A stretch of 64,000 nt of DNA from assembly GCF_004745425.1 (NCBI RefSeq), contig NZ_PGGK01000004.1, positions 124,001 to 188,000 of the forward strand, in the 5' to 3' direction. The position numbers and the translations under genes are program-made. Below, one piece after another: positions 7,466 to 15,824 of this stretch. How positions within the stretch are numbered: the stretch's first letter is position 1; every line of letters begins with the position of its first letter. The stretch is from Methanolobus halotolerans (GTDB lineage: Archaea > Halobacteriota > Methanosarcinia > Methanosarcinales > Methanosarcinaceae). Below the pieces are notes generated by a model, which had not been told where the DNA came from, did not search any database, and saw only the letters and a program-made list of their open reading frames with translations.

Positions 7466-8973
7466 CAGGCCCCCACTGATTCTACTTTGAGCACGTTGAG
7501 CAGGCCTTCGTCCAGCATATAACCACGCAAACGTTCACGATTGCCACGAAGGCTCTCAATACTGTTAAGACCCGCCGCACCCATGAGCTCACTCAGTTCA
7601 AGTGTCCACGCGTTGATAAGGTTTGCAACATTCTGCGAACCAACCTGTGGATCGATGCGTTCTACAAGCTCAGACCTTTGGGTTGCAATACCCCACGGGC
7701 AGAGTCCACGGTAACAGTTACCACATACACGGCATCCAAGCGCTATGAGCGAGGCCGTCCCAATATAGATTGCATCAGCACCAAGCGCAATGGATTTTGC
7801 AAGGTCTGCACTGTTGCGGATGCCACCACTGGCTATCAGCGATATCTCATTCCTGATACCCTGGTCGTTCAGCTTCTGGTCTACTGCGGCAATTGCAGCT
7901 TCGATCGGAATACCGACATTGTCCCTGAATACCTTGGGTGCCGCACCCGTGCCACCACGAAAACCGTCGATTACTACCGCATCTGCGGAAGACCTTGCGA
8001 TACCTGCAGCAATTGCAGCTACGTTATGTACTGCGGCTATCTTCACAAAGACCGGCTTTTCCCAGTTTGTAGCTTCCTTGAGACTGCGTACAAGCTGGGC
8101 AAGGTCTTCTATACTGTAAATATCATGATGAGGAGCAGGACTGATAGCATCCGAACCCAATGGGATCATACGGGTGCAGGATACGTCAGAACATACTTTC
8201 TCTCCCGGAAGGTGACCGCCAATACCGGGTTTTGCACCCTGGCCCACCTTGATCTCGATTGCAGCACCCCGTTCGAGATAATTTATATCAACGCCAAAGC
8301 GTCCTGATGCGATCTGGACGATCATATGGTCCTGATATGGATATATAGCATCATGCATACCCCCTTCACCGGTGCCCATAAAGGTTCCCGTTTTCGCAAC
8401 CGCCTTTGCCAGACTGAGCTGTGCATTCAGGCTGATGGCACCGTAACTCATGTGACCGATCATTATCGGTGTGTCGAGTTTGAGATTCGGCGCAAGCTTT
8501 GTACTGAGTTCTACGTCGCCATTGTTCTTTGTGAACTCGAGCTTTGCAGGTTTCTTACCGAGGTACGTCCTCAGTTCCATCGGTTCTCTCAGAGGATCGA
8601 TACTCGGGTTGGTGACCTGGCATGCATCAAGCACCAGCCTGTCAAATATGATCGGGTAATCAATTGCATTGCCCATTCCGGCCAGGATTATCTTTCCTGT
8701 GCGTGCCTGATTGATGACATCCTCACGAGCCTCTGCTGTCCATAGGGGATGGCTGCGGTAGTCCACGGGTTTTTCCTGGAGCATTATAGCATCTCTCGGA
8801 CACATGGACATACAGCGGTGGCATGCAGTACACTTGCGGGAATCAATGAGGATCTTATCATCCTCTACCCTGTAAACACCATATGAACAATTATCAACAC
8901 AGCGCATACATTTCATGCACTGTTCACGGTCAATACTGATTTTATATTTAAGGGGAACACTTCCAAGACTCAT
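7465..8973 (-). CDS. Glutamate synthase, FMN-binding catalytic subunit with ferredoxin domain
   Basis: A 502-residue archaeal-type glutamate synthase central subunit, which reduces 2-iminoglutarate to glutamate on FMN. Residues 1-60 hold two [4Fe-4S] ferredoxin motifs (Cys19/22/25/29 and Cys48/51/54/58). The rest is the FMN barrel (GHMSYGAISLNAQ, GEGGMHD, DGFRGGTGAAP, GGIRNSADLAKSIALGADA). A cysteine cluster CRVCGNCYRGLCPWG near the C-terminus matches the family's iron-sulfur site. It overlaps the amidotransferase gene by 4 bp. The extra ferredoxin domain distinguishes it from bacterial GltB and suits electron delivery from an iron-sulfur partner such as the FrhB-like protein. Confidence 0.95.
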   Translation of the reverse strand: MSLGSVPLKYKISIDREQCMKCMRCVDNCSYGVYRVEDDKILIDSRKCTACHRCMSMCPRDAIMLQEKPVDYRSHPLWTAEAREDVINQARTGKIILAGMGNAIDYPIIFDRLVLDACQVTNPSIDPLREPMELRTYLGKKPAKLEFTKNNGDVELSTKLAPNLKLDTPIMIGHMSYGAISLNAQLSLAKAVAKTGTFMGTGEGGMHDAIYPYQDHMIVQIASGRFGVDINYLERGAAIEIKVGQGAKPGIGGHLPGEKVCSDVSCTRMIPLGSDAISPAPHHDIYSIEDLAQLVRSLKEATNWEKPVFVKIAAVHNVAAIAAGIARSSADAVVIDGFRGGTGAAPKVFRDNVGIPIEAAIAAVDQKLNDQGIRNEISLIASGGIRNSADLAKSIALGADAIYIGTASLIALGCRVCGNCYRGLCPWGIATQRSELVERIDPQVGSQNVANLINAWTLELSELMGAAGLNSIESLRGNRERLRGYMLDEGLLNVLKVESVGA

Positions 8974-10022
8974 TCCACAACACTCCCGATAACCGGCTCT
9001 CCTGCCCGTGGCATGTATATCTTCTCGACCTCAGGGTCCATTACGCGTATGGCTGCTTCTTCACTTGAAATGTAAAGACGAGCTCCGTTTTCCCCTACGA
9101 CAAGGGGGCGTAGCTTTATCCTGTCAGTGAAGCCCACTATACCATCCTTTGTAGCAACAACTATTGCAAAGGGACCGTTCATCAGTGCAGGGCCATATGT
9201 AAGACGCAATGTACGCATGAATTCTTCCTGCTTTTCAGGCATTTCATCGATCTCGTCCCAGAAAGGAGGAGCAAGTGCTTCAACTATCATATCTGAAGGA
9301 AGACCGTGCCTTCTTCCTAGAAAATCAAATAAATAAGCCACTACTTCCGTATCAGTTGACATCGTGCATTTGTAACCATTGCTTTCCACATAGCGACGGT
9401 TAGTACCGTAAGAAGTTATCTCACCGTTATGAACAACTGACCAGTCAAGCAGATTGAACGGGTGAGCTCCCCCCCACCATCCGGCCGTATTGGTCGGATA
9501 ACGGTTATGCGCAAGCCATATGTAACCTTTGTAATCCTCTATTCTGTAAAAGTTGGCCACATCCTCGGGCCAGCCGGAAGCCTTGAATACTCCAAGATTT
9601 ATCCCGGATGAGAAAACCAGAGCACCTTCTACGTTCGAATTGATGGTCATCACAAGGCGCTTGACATTATCATCATCAGGGTTTGTTGTACCCACCATCA
9701 GATCGGTATAAGGTTTGAAGAAATATCGCCAGGGAATATGTTCTTTTTTGAGACCCGGTTGTTCGTATGTCGGTATCTCCTCCTGATGGACTATCCTGCC
9801 CCATTTCTGCAGTATCTTGTCCACATCTGATTTTGGTTCTAACAGATTATCGAAAAAAACGTGGATCGCATAGCAATCCGGGTAATCGGGATATATGCCG
9901 TAAGCTACATATCCCGCTCCTTCGCCACTTCCTCTTTCATCCATCAGACCCAGGGCCTTTTTAATACTGGAGCCGTCCATTCTGGCCATGGTCCGATCGA
10001 TTACGCCTATAATTCCGCACAT
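8970..10022 (-). CDS. Glutamate synthase, class II glutamine amidotransferase subunit
   Basis: A 350-residue GATase II domain protein that releases ammonia from glutamine for the synthase subunit. I chose the ATG at 10022 because the product then begins Met-Cys-Gly-Ile-Ile, and Cys2 must be N-terminal after methionine removal to act as the nucleophile; the upstream in-frame GTG at 10031 would bury it. The segments LAHNRYPTNTAGWWGGAHPF and VVHNGEIT are the usual GATase II substrate and oxyanion features. First gene of the four-gene operon; an AT-rich promoter region (10030-10080) lies upstream. Confidence 0.95.
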   Translation of the reverse strand: MCGIIGVIDRTMARMDGSSIKKALGLMDERGSGEGAGYVAYGIYPDYPDCYAIHVFFDNLLEPKSDVDKILQKWGRIVHQEEIPTYEQPGLKKEHIPWRYFFKPYTDLMVGTTNPDDDNVKRLVMTINSNVEGALVFSSGINLGVFKASGWPEDVANFYRIEDYKGYIWLAHNRYPTNTAGWWGGAHPFNLLDWSVVHNGEITSYGTNRRYVESNGYKCTMSTDTEVVAYLFDFLGRRHGLPSDMIVEALAPPFWDEIDEMPEKQEEFMRTLRLTYGPALMNGPFAIVVATKDGIVGFTDRIKLRPLVVGENGARLYISSEEAAIRVMDPEVEKIYMPRAGEPVIGSVVE

Positions 10023-10217
10023 GTTGATCACTATAAGTATTTAATTTTTAGGGCTATAAGATAGTATTTAAATGATATGAATTTAACCATGCAACATCCA
10101 TATCAGAGAAGCCCGAATTTTCGTGAACAACTAAGATATTCACGTTTTAGCAGCCAGAAAAAGGCTACTACCAAAGACATGTTATAATTAATAATATTGA
10201 TTTTTTCCATAAAGAGA

Positions 10218-10236
10218 GTAAGGGGATTCCCCTTAC
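10218..10236 (-). terminator. Hairpin at the 3' end of glnA copy 2
   Basis: GTAAGGGG and CCCCTTAC form an 8-bp perfect stem with a 3-nt loop. It overlaps the glnA stop codon (10233-10235), and only a weak T-rich tract follows on the minus strand. It may be a terminator or 3'-end stabiliser. Confidence 0.4.
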
Positions 10237-11573
10237 AGTATACTAAGGTATGTGTCCAGTTCCCACTGGTGAACCTGTGCCTTGTAGTCGTCCCACTGGG
10301 CATTCTTTGCAGTAAGATAGTTCTCGAAGACGTGCTTTCCAACTACGCCCTTTACAAATTCACTGCCTGCCATGAGATCGATAGCTTCCTTAAGGTCGCC
10401 TGGCAGAGATTCAATACCCCTTGCCGCCCGGTCCTCTTCAGTAAGTTTGAAGATGTTGACATCGGTTGAAGCTGGTGGTTCCATCTCTTTCTTGATACCG
10501 TCAAGACCTGCACTGAGCATTGCTGCAAATGCAAGGTATGGGTTACATGCCGGATCAGGACACCTGAGCTCTACCCGTGTACCAAGGCCCCTCGAGGCAG
10601 GGATCCGTATAAGGGAACTGCGGTTTGATGCGGACCATGTACAGTATATAGGTGCTTCAAATCCGGGTACAAGCCTCTTGTAGGAGTTAACTGTTGAGTT
10701 GGTAATTGCAGCGAATTCACGAATATGTGCAAGGATCCCTGCAATATATTGCTTTGCAGTTGTAGAGAGCTGATCCGGCGTATCCGGGTCGTAGAATGCA
10801 TTACCTCCATCCATCAGGAGAGACTGGTTGGAGTGCATACCTGAACCATTCACCCCATAGAGTGGTTTCGGCATGAACGTTGCATAATATCCCATGTGTG
10901 CTGCAATGGACTTTACAACATACTTGAATGTAATAATGTTATCACATGTGGTCAGCACATCACCGAATCTGAAGTTTATCTCGTGCTGTGACGGTGCAAC
11001 CTCGTGATGGGAAGCTTCCAGTTTGAAGCCCATGTCCTCAAGAGCGAAGTCGATTGCTCTCCTTACATCCTGTGCCTTGTCAAGAGGAGCAAAGTCGAAG
11101 TATCCTCCCCTGTCAGTGAGATTTGTTGTTGGATGACCTTTCTCATCAAGTTCGAAGAGGAAGAACTCAAGTTCAGGACCTGTGTTCATTGTGTAGCCCA
11201 TTTCCGCTGCCTCTGCAACAGCCTGTTTCAGGACATATCTCGGGTCGCCTTCGAAGGGTTTTCCGTTCGGCCTGAATATATCACCAATGATACGTGCAAC
11301 TGCACCTTCCTTTGGTCTCCATGGAAGTATCCTGAAGGTTGTAGGATCGGGCATAAGGATCATGTCGGATTCTTCAATCCTTGTGAACCCTTCAATGGAT
11401 GAACCATCGAACATTACACCATTTTCAAATGCACCCTCAAGGTCTTCTGCAGGAATAGCCCAGCTCTTGATCATACCGAGAGTATCGGTGAACTGAGTCC
11501 TGATAAATTTGACATCGCACTCGGCTACAGTCTGTAACACTTCTTCCTTTGTTACCGGGTTTGCTTTTACCAT
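10233..11573 (-). CDS. glnA: Glutamine synthetase, type I (copy 2)
   Basis: A 446-residue GSI paralogous to the copy at 3629-4957. The start at 11573 is preferred over the longer frame because a GAGGAG ribosome-binding site sits about 8 bp upstream. Family landmarks are FDGSSIEGFTRIEESDM, GPELEFFLF, NGSGMHSNQSL and NRSSLIRIPASRG. The adenylylation position is NIFKLTEED, again Phe instead of Tyr. Its promoter has a TATA box (11630-11637) and an NrpR-like palindrome (11606-11619), which suggests repression under nitrogen sufficiency. It is transcribed towards the glutamate synthase operon, giving a complete GS-GOGAT module. Confidence 0.97.
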   Translation of the reverse strand: MVKANPVTKEEVLQTVAECDVKFIRTQFTDTLGMIKSWAIPAEDLEGAFENGVMFDGSSIEGFTRIEESDMILMPDPTTFRILPWRPKEGAVARIIGDIFRPNGKPFEGDPRYVLKQAVAEAAEMGYTMNTGPELEFFLFELDEKGHPTTNLTDRGGYFDFAPLDKAQDVRRAIDFALEDMGFKLEASHHEVAPSQHEINFRFGDVLTTCDNIITFKYVVKSIAAHMGYYATFMPKPLYGVNGSGMHSNQSLLMDGGNAFYDPDTPDQLSTTAKQYIAGILAHIREFAAITNSTVNSYKRLVPGFEAPIYCTWSASNRSSLIRIPASRGLGTRVELRCPDPACNPYLAFAAMLSAGLDGIKKEMEPPASTDVNIFKLTEEDRAARGIESLPGDLKEAIDLMAGSEFVKGVVGKHVFENYLTAKNAQWDDYKAQVHQWELDTYLSIL

Positions 11574-11605
11574 TTTGATTACTCCTCTATTCTTTAGGGG
11601 TTGTA

Positions 11606-11619
11606 AGTAACCCATTACC
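11606..11619 (-). promoter_or_regulatory. Candidate NrpR-type operator of glnA copy 2
   Basis: On the minus strand the sequence is GGTA-N6-TACT, one base from the GGTA-N6-TACC operator reported for NrpR in Methanosarcina. It begins 10 bp downstream of the TATA box, so it would cover the transcription start. The single mismatch leaves doubt. Confidence 0.4.
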
Positions 11620-11629
11620 TACTCCATCA

Positions 11630-11637
11630 TATATAAA
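11630..11637 (-). promoter_or_regulatory. TATA box of glnA copy 2
   Basis: TTTATATA on the minus strand, a perfect archaeal TATA box, about 57 bp upstream of the chosen glnA start codon. A start site about 25 bp downstream would fall in the NrpR-like palindrome. Confidence 0.6.
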
Positions 11638-11759
11638 TATAGTGGTATGAAGCAAATGCAGGTTTTTATAACCACACCCATAAACAAAGAAACCTAATAC
11701 ATGATAAACCTGTACTGTCAGTTCTTTATCAGGTTGTACGGGACATTGTACCCCTGGTC

Positions 11760-11782
11760 GACGGAAAATAAGTATTTCCGTC
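11760..11782. promoter_or_regulatory. Perfect inverted repeat upstream of hdrCB
   Basis: GACGGAAA and TTTCCGTC are separated by 7 nt, about 115 bp before hdrC. It could be an operator or an RNA hairpin in the leader. The rest of the 11640-11890 gap shows no coding sequence. Confidence 0.35.
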
Positions 11783-11897
11783 AAAAGGAAGATCAGGTAA
11801 CTGTTGTCGGAAGGTTTATCAGATTTGCAAAAAATACACAAACAGAGTATTATTGTTATGTTCCCTGAAAAGAGGAACTCTCAAAAATGTGAGTAAC

Positions 11898-12428
11898 ATG
11901 CCTACTATACCACAAGATGACGCATTTGTCTTAAATGAAGTCAAGAACGCCTGCAAGAACATCTTCAAGTGTATGCAATGTGGCGTATGCAGTGGCAGCT
12001 GTCCTTCAGGCAGGCATACCAGCCTTAACATTCGAAAACTTGTCAGAAAAGCTGCTAAGACCGCCGATGTCCTGCATGATGAGCAATTATGGATGTGCAC
12101 GACCTGCTACAACTGTCAGGAGCGCTGCCCGAGAAACATTGATATCGTAGATGCCGTGCTTATGATCAGAAAAGTTGCAGTACACGAAGGAATAATGCAT
12201 TCCGAGCACAGAAAGGTCAGTGAACTTCTTCTGGAACATGGACATGCAGTGCCAATTGACAAGGATAACCGGGAAAAGAGAATTAAACTCGGACTCAATG
12301 AGCTACCTGAAACTGTTCACAAGTATGCAGAAGAGCTTGAAGAAGTTAAAATACTCCTTACTTCATGTGGGTTTGACAGGTTGCTGAACAGAGCAGGAAA
12401 AAAAGATGCAGGAAGTGAGGAAATATGA
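11898..12428 (+). CDS. hdrC: CoB-CoM heterodisulfide reductase-type subunit C (HdrC)
   Basis: A 176-residue iron-sulfur protein with two [4Fe-4S] motifs: Cys25/28/31/35 and Cys67/70/73/77. In soluble Hdr complexes HdrC passes electrons from HdrA to the HdrB catalytic clusters that reduce the CoM-S-S-CoB disulfide. An in-frame GTG at 11889 is closer to the GAGG at 11872-11875 and could be the true start. It overlaps hdrB by 4 bp. No hdrA is adjacent, which resembles the HdrC1-HdrB1 pair of Methanosarcina, where hdrA1 lies elsewhere; that specific equivalence is inferred. Confidence 0.92.
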   Translation: MPTIPQDDAFVLNEVKNACKNIFKCMQCGVCSGSCPSGRHTSLNIRKLVRKAAKTADVLHDEQLWMCTTCYNCQERCPRNIDIVDAVLMIRKVAVHEGIMHSEHRKVSELLLEHGHAVPIDKDNREKRIKLGLNELPETVHKYAEELEEVKILLTSCGFDRLLNRAGKKDAGSEEI

Positions 12429-13315
12429 AAGGATTGACACTTTTCCTTGGCTGTGTGATACCAAACAGATACCCGGGCATAGAAATGGCAACCAGATTAT
12501 GCCTGGCTAAACTGAATATCGACTGCACGGACCTGGAGGGTGCTTCCTGCTGCCCCGCACCTGGCGTTTTCAGGTCATTCGATGAACCCAGCTGGCTGGC
12601 TGTTGCGGGTCGCAATATCGTACTCTCAGAAAAGCTTCAGCGCGACATACTGACCATATGCAACGGCTGTTTTGCTTCACTGGCAGATGCGAACCACATG
12701 CTCAAGAGCGACCCGGTCCTCAGAGAAAGAACGAACGAGTATCTTGCAAAGATCGGAAAGGAGTTTAAAGGGAACATCGAGGTCAGGCATATAATAGAAT
12801 ATCTTTACAGAGACATAGGGACTGATATAATCAGATCACACATTGAGAAGCCACTGAAACTAAGAGTTGCTGTACACTACGGTTGCCATCTGCTTAAACC
12901 TTCAAAAAGCAGGGAACTGGGAGATTCTAATCGCCCGGAATTCTTCGATGAGTTGATAGAATGCCTGGGAGCCACAAGCGTGGATTACCCCGATAAGATG
13001 GAGTGCTGCGGAGCCGGAGGAGGAGTTCGTTCCGCATTGAAGGATGAATCCCTTAAAATGGCCGACCACAAACTCTCAAGGATTAAAGAAGCAGTTATAG
13101 ACTGCATAGTCAATGCATGTCCTTTCTGTCATATGCAGCTTGATGCGGGCCAGGAAGAAATAAAACAGAGAACAGGGGTTGATTACAATATACCTGTACT
13201 ACACTACACCCAGCTTATGGGGCTTGCTCTGGGATTTCCTCCGGAGGCGCTTGGGATTGACCTCAATGTAACAAATAATGGGAAATTTATTGAAAAGATA
13301 GAAGAGATGCTGTGA
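12425..13315 (+). CDS. hdrB: CoB-CoM heterodisulfide reductase-type subunit B (HdrB)
   Basis: A 296-residue protein with the two CCG-domain cysteine motifs of HdrB: CTDLEGASCCPAPG near residues 34-47 and CHLLKPS ... ECCGAGGG, ending with CPFCHMQLD. In characterised HdrB these hold two non-cubane [4Fe-4S] clusters that cleave the heterodisulfide of CoM and CoB, the terminal electron acceptor step of methanogenesis. The ATGA overlap with hdrC implies coupled translation. No membrane segment is present, so this is the soluble type and not the HdrDE type. Confidence 0.95.
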   Translation: MKGLTLFLGCVIPNRYPGIEMATRLCLAKLNIDCTDLEGASCCPAPGVFRSFDEPSWLAVAGRNIVLSEKLQRDILTICNGCFASLADANHMLKSDPVLRERTNEYLAKIGKEFKGNIEVRHIIEYLYRDIGTDIIRSHIEKPLKLRVAVHYGCHLLKPSKSRELGDSNRPEFFDELIECLGATSVDYPDKMECCGAGGGVRSALKDESLKMADHKLSRIKEAVIDCIVNACPFCHMQLDAGQEEIKQRTGVDYNIPVLHYTQLMGLALGFPPEALGIDLNVTNNGKFIEKIEEML

Positions 13316-13427
13316 TCATGAGGAAATTTCTTTTAAGGCAGTGGAAATAATCTAGTAAATACCATGAATACACAGTCCCACCAATAAGTTTAAGATACTG
13401 AATGTTATTACGTGAGTAGCACAACAT

Positions 13428-13502
13428 GAGCGTGTGGCCTAGTCAGGATATGGCGGCAGCCTCCTAAGCTGCAAGCCGGGGGTTCAAATCCCTTCACGCT
13501 CG
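13428..13502 (+). tRNA. tRNA-Arg (anticodon CCT)
   Basis: A complete cloverleaf of 75 nt. The 7-bp acceptor stem is GAGCGTG/CACGCTC, the anticodon stem is GCAGC/GCTGC with loop CTCCTAA, and the T arm is GGGGG-TTCAAAT-CCCTT with two G:U pairs. The 3' CCA is not encoded. It reads AGG codons. It lies 35 bp upstream of an ArgA-like acetyltransferase gene. Confidence 0.95.
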
Positions 13503-13537
13503 CTATTTCTCTTTTAATAATTCCTGGAGATCGATTA

Positions 13538-13990
13538 TTGATAATAAGAAAGGCCACTGTTCGTGACATACCAGAGATCAAGATCATCATAGACTATTAT
13601 GCAAGACAGGAAATGATGCTGCAGCGTTCTTTGAGTGAACTGTATGAGTTCACCCGCAGTTTTTACGTTTGTGAAATAGAGGACGAGATCGTAGGCTGCT
13701 GTGCCCTCCAGGTAAGCTGGGAGGACATGGCAGAGATAATGTCCTTTGCCGTGAAACAAAAACATAGAGAACAGGGCATAGGCACCGAACTTGTCAGATC
13801 CTGCATCAATGAGGCAAAGGAACTTGACATAAATAAAGTTTTCACGCTAACCTATGCAGTTCCCTTCTTTGAAAAACAGGGTTTCGATAAGATAGATAAG
13901 CAACAACTCCCACATAAGATATGGAGCGGATGCATTAAATGTCCGAAATTCCCTAATTGCGATGAAGTTGCAATGTTAAAGAATATTTGA
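13538..13990 (+). CDS. N-acetyltransferase, ArgA-like (N-acetylglutamate synthase-type, COG1246)
   Basis: A 150-residue GNAT protein starting at TTG with a GGAG ribosome-binding site 8 bp upstream. It has the acetyl-CoA loop REQGIGTELV and the C-terminal signature LPHKIWSGCIKCPKFPNCDEVAM, seen (with its conserved cysteines) in the short archaeal/bacterial N-acetylglutamate synthase-like group. That reaction starts arginine biosynthesis, and argB (19004) is about 5 kb away. The substrate is inferred from the family; archaea with bifunctional ArgJ may use it only to prime the cycle. Confidence 0.8.
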   Translation: MIIRKATVRDIPEIKIIIDYYARQEMMLQRSLSELYEFTRSFYVCEIEDEIVGCCALQVSWEDMAEIMSFAVKQKHREQGIGTELVRSCINEAKELDINKVFTLTYAVPFFEKQGFDKIDKQQLPHKIWSGCIKCPKFPNCDEVAMLKNI

Positions 13991-13995
13991 AGTGC

Positions 13996-14030
13996 ATATA
14001 TCTGAATAGTATTTGTACAGATTAACACAG
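13996..14030. repeat. Short dispersed element, copy 2
   Basis: Second copy of the ATATATC - GAATAGTAT - GATTAACACAG arrangement seen at 2631-2675. Here it sits between the 3' ends of two convergent genes, so it is unlikely to be a promoter. Confidence 0.4.
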
Positions 14031-14031
14031 C

Positions 14032-14469
14032 TCAAAGGGACTTTTCAAAATACAGGAACCCACCTTCTTTTTTTGTTATAACAAAACCATGCCCCAGATA
14101 GATCGATATGGCCTTCCTGAGAGAAGGATCGGTCTTCAATTTTATTTTTGAATGGTGCTTTTCTGCAAAATCCAGTGCGGTCCGAAATAAGGCCAGGCCC
14201 AGACCCCTGCCCCTGCATTCTTTCCTGACATAGAGCCTTTTGATCTCACAGGCACCTGAACCCATATCCCTTACCGCAGATGTTCCGACGACCTCACCGT
14301 TGGCAAGAGATATGAAAAAGATCCCGCCCTTGCGAATGTAATTGCCTTCGATATCATCAAGGTCAGGATCTTTTTGCGGATCATAGGCGAACCCCTCACC
14401 TGCAAGTACATCAATTACAAATGATTTTGCCCTTGAAGAGTATTCAGATGAAAAAGGTATGATGTTCAT
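14032..14469 (-). CDS. GNAT family N-acetyltransferase
   Basis: A 145-residue acetyltransferase with the GNAT A motif RGRGLGLALFRTALDFAEKHH and a C-terminal GHGFVITKKEGGFLYFEK resembling the YjgM/PhnO-type group (common annotation: N-acetyltransferase of unknown substrate). Its first 26 bp overlap the end of the M20 amidohydrolase gene in another frame, so the two are co-transcribed. An acetyltransferase paired with a deacylase could form a cycle acting on the same amino acid or derivative; that is inference from the pairing only. Confidence 0.85.
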   Translation of the reverse strand: MNIIPFSSEYSSRAKSFVIDVLAGEGFAYDPQKDPDLDDIEGNYIRKGGIFFISLANGEVVGTSAVRDMGSGACEIKRLYVRKECRGRGLGLALFRTALDFAEKHHSKIKLKTDPSLRKAISIYLGHGFVITKKEGGFLYFEKSL

Positions 14470-15682
14470 TTAATAGATGCTCCGATCTGACATACGCCCG
14501 TGGGACATTAAGGAAATCAAGAGTCACAGAGTAAAGCAACTCAACACCGGTGATCAATACATCCTCATCAATGTCAAAGCCGGAGGAATGGTTCCCTTCC
14601 ACAATACCTTTTTCTACATTCCTTGTTCCCAGAATAACATACATGCCCGGGACTTCCTGCAGATAATATGCAAAATCCTCTGCACCAAATATTGCCCGGG
14701 CATCGTCATTGACATTTGAGAACCTGGTTTTCAGCAATCTTGTGGCTTTTTTTGTGAAAACCGGGTCATTGAAAAGCACAGGGTAGCCATACTGGACTTT
14801 AAGCTCATAGGAAGGAACTCCGCGGCGATCCTTATGAGAATAGGCAGTCACAAGATAATCAAGAAGTGATGACATGCTATCCTTTATAGCTTCAGTGTCC
14901 TCCGCATTGAATGTCCTGAAACTGCCTACGATCTCAACCTCATCCGGAGTCCTGTTGAATTGTTCACCGCTATTGACAGTACCAAAGCCAAGCGCATAGT
15001 CAGAAGGATCGACTTTTTCAGACACCCGGGTATTCAGGGAAGATATGAAGTCAGCAGCTATTGCTATAGGATCGATGCAGTCGCCAGGCGTTGAGTGATG
15101 ACCGCCTTTTCCGAATATCTTCACAGTGAAACGGACCGAACCTGCCATGAATGGACCCGCACGTATGTTAATTGCCCCGACATCGACATCACCGAATATA
15201 TGCAGACCAACGATAGCATCCACGCCTTCAAGACCGCCATCCCCTATGACCCTTACTGCCCCGCCAGGCGGGACTTCCTCAGCAGGCTGGAATATCAGCC
15301 TCACAGAACCTCCGAAAGAATCCCTCTGCTCCTGAAGTAACCTGGCAGCCCCAAGCACAATAGCCATATGGCCATCATGACCACAGGCATGCATCACACC
15401 CGGATTGCGGGATATATAGTCCTCATTGAATCCGGTGGCCCTCTCAACTACAGCGAGGGCATCCATATCAGAACGGATAGCCATGCAAGGACCGGGGCCA
15501 TTTCCATGGATCTCGGCAATAACACCGGTACCTGCGATTTTTTTACAGGCTATACCAAGATCTTCAAGCACATACATTATTTCCTTCTGTGTCCGGTGTT
15601 CATTAAAACTCAGTTCCGGCTCACGGTGGAATTGGCGTCGAAGACTTCTTATCCATTTATCGAGGGAGTTCAAAAAATTCAC
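14444..15682 (-). CDS. M20 family metallo-amidohydrolase (N-acyl amino acid / hippurate hydrolase-like)
   Basis: A 412-residue zinc amidohydrolase of the IAA-amino-acid hydrolase/N-acyl-L-amino-acid amidohydrolase group, which removes acyl groups from amino acids. Metal and catalytic signatures are visible: HACGHDGHMA, QPAEEVPPGG, GLHIFGDV and GAEDFAYYLQ. The dimerisation (lid) insertion is present between about residues 185 and 295, so the protein is full length. It precedes and overlaps a GNAT acetyltransferase. The acyl and amino acid specificity cannot be read from sequence. Confidence 0.92.
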   Translation of the reverse strand: MNFLNSLDKWIRSLRRQFHREPELSFNEHRTQKEIMYVLEDLGIACKKIAGTGVIAEIHGNGPGPCMAIRSDMDALAVVERATGFNEDYISRNPGVMHACGHDGHMAIVLGAARLLQEQRDSFGGSVRLIFQPAEEVPPGGAVRVIGDGGLEGVDAIVGLHIFGDVDVGAINIRAGPFMAGSVRFTVKIFGKGGHHSTPGDCIDPIAIAADFISSLNTRVSEKVDPSDYALGFGTVNSGEQFNRTPDEVEIVGSFRTFNAEDTEAIKDSMSSLLDYLVTAYSHKDRRGVPSYELKVQYGYPVLFNDPVFTKKATRLLKTRFSNVNDDARAIFGAEDFAYYLQEVPGMYVILGTRNVEKGIVEGNHSSGFDIDEDVLITGVELLYSVTLDFLNVPRAYVRSEHLLNEHHTFFI

Positions 15683-15824
15683 CTGATCAGTATTTCAGAA
15701 CAAATACACCCTTATTGAATGTACTCAGATATATTTAACTCATTTGAAAAGACACAGATGCTTGCAAACCGTTTTCATGAATAAATACAATCTACTTTAA
15801 CCCAACCTAGAAAATAAGCTATGG

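Noticed and set aside
7678-8307. 209-codon open frame on the plus strand inside glutamate synthase
   Set aside because: It is antisense to a strongly conserved gene and shows no family pattern.
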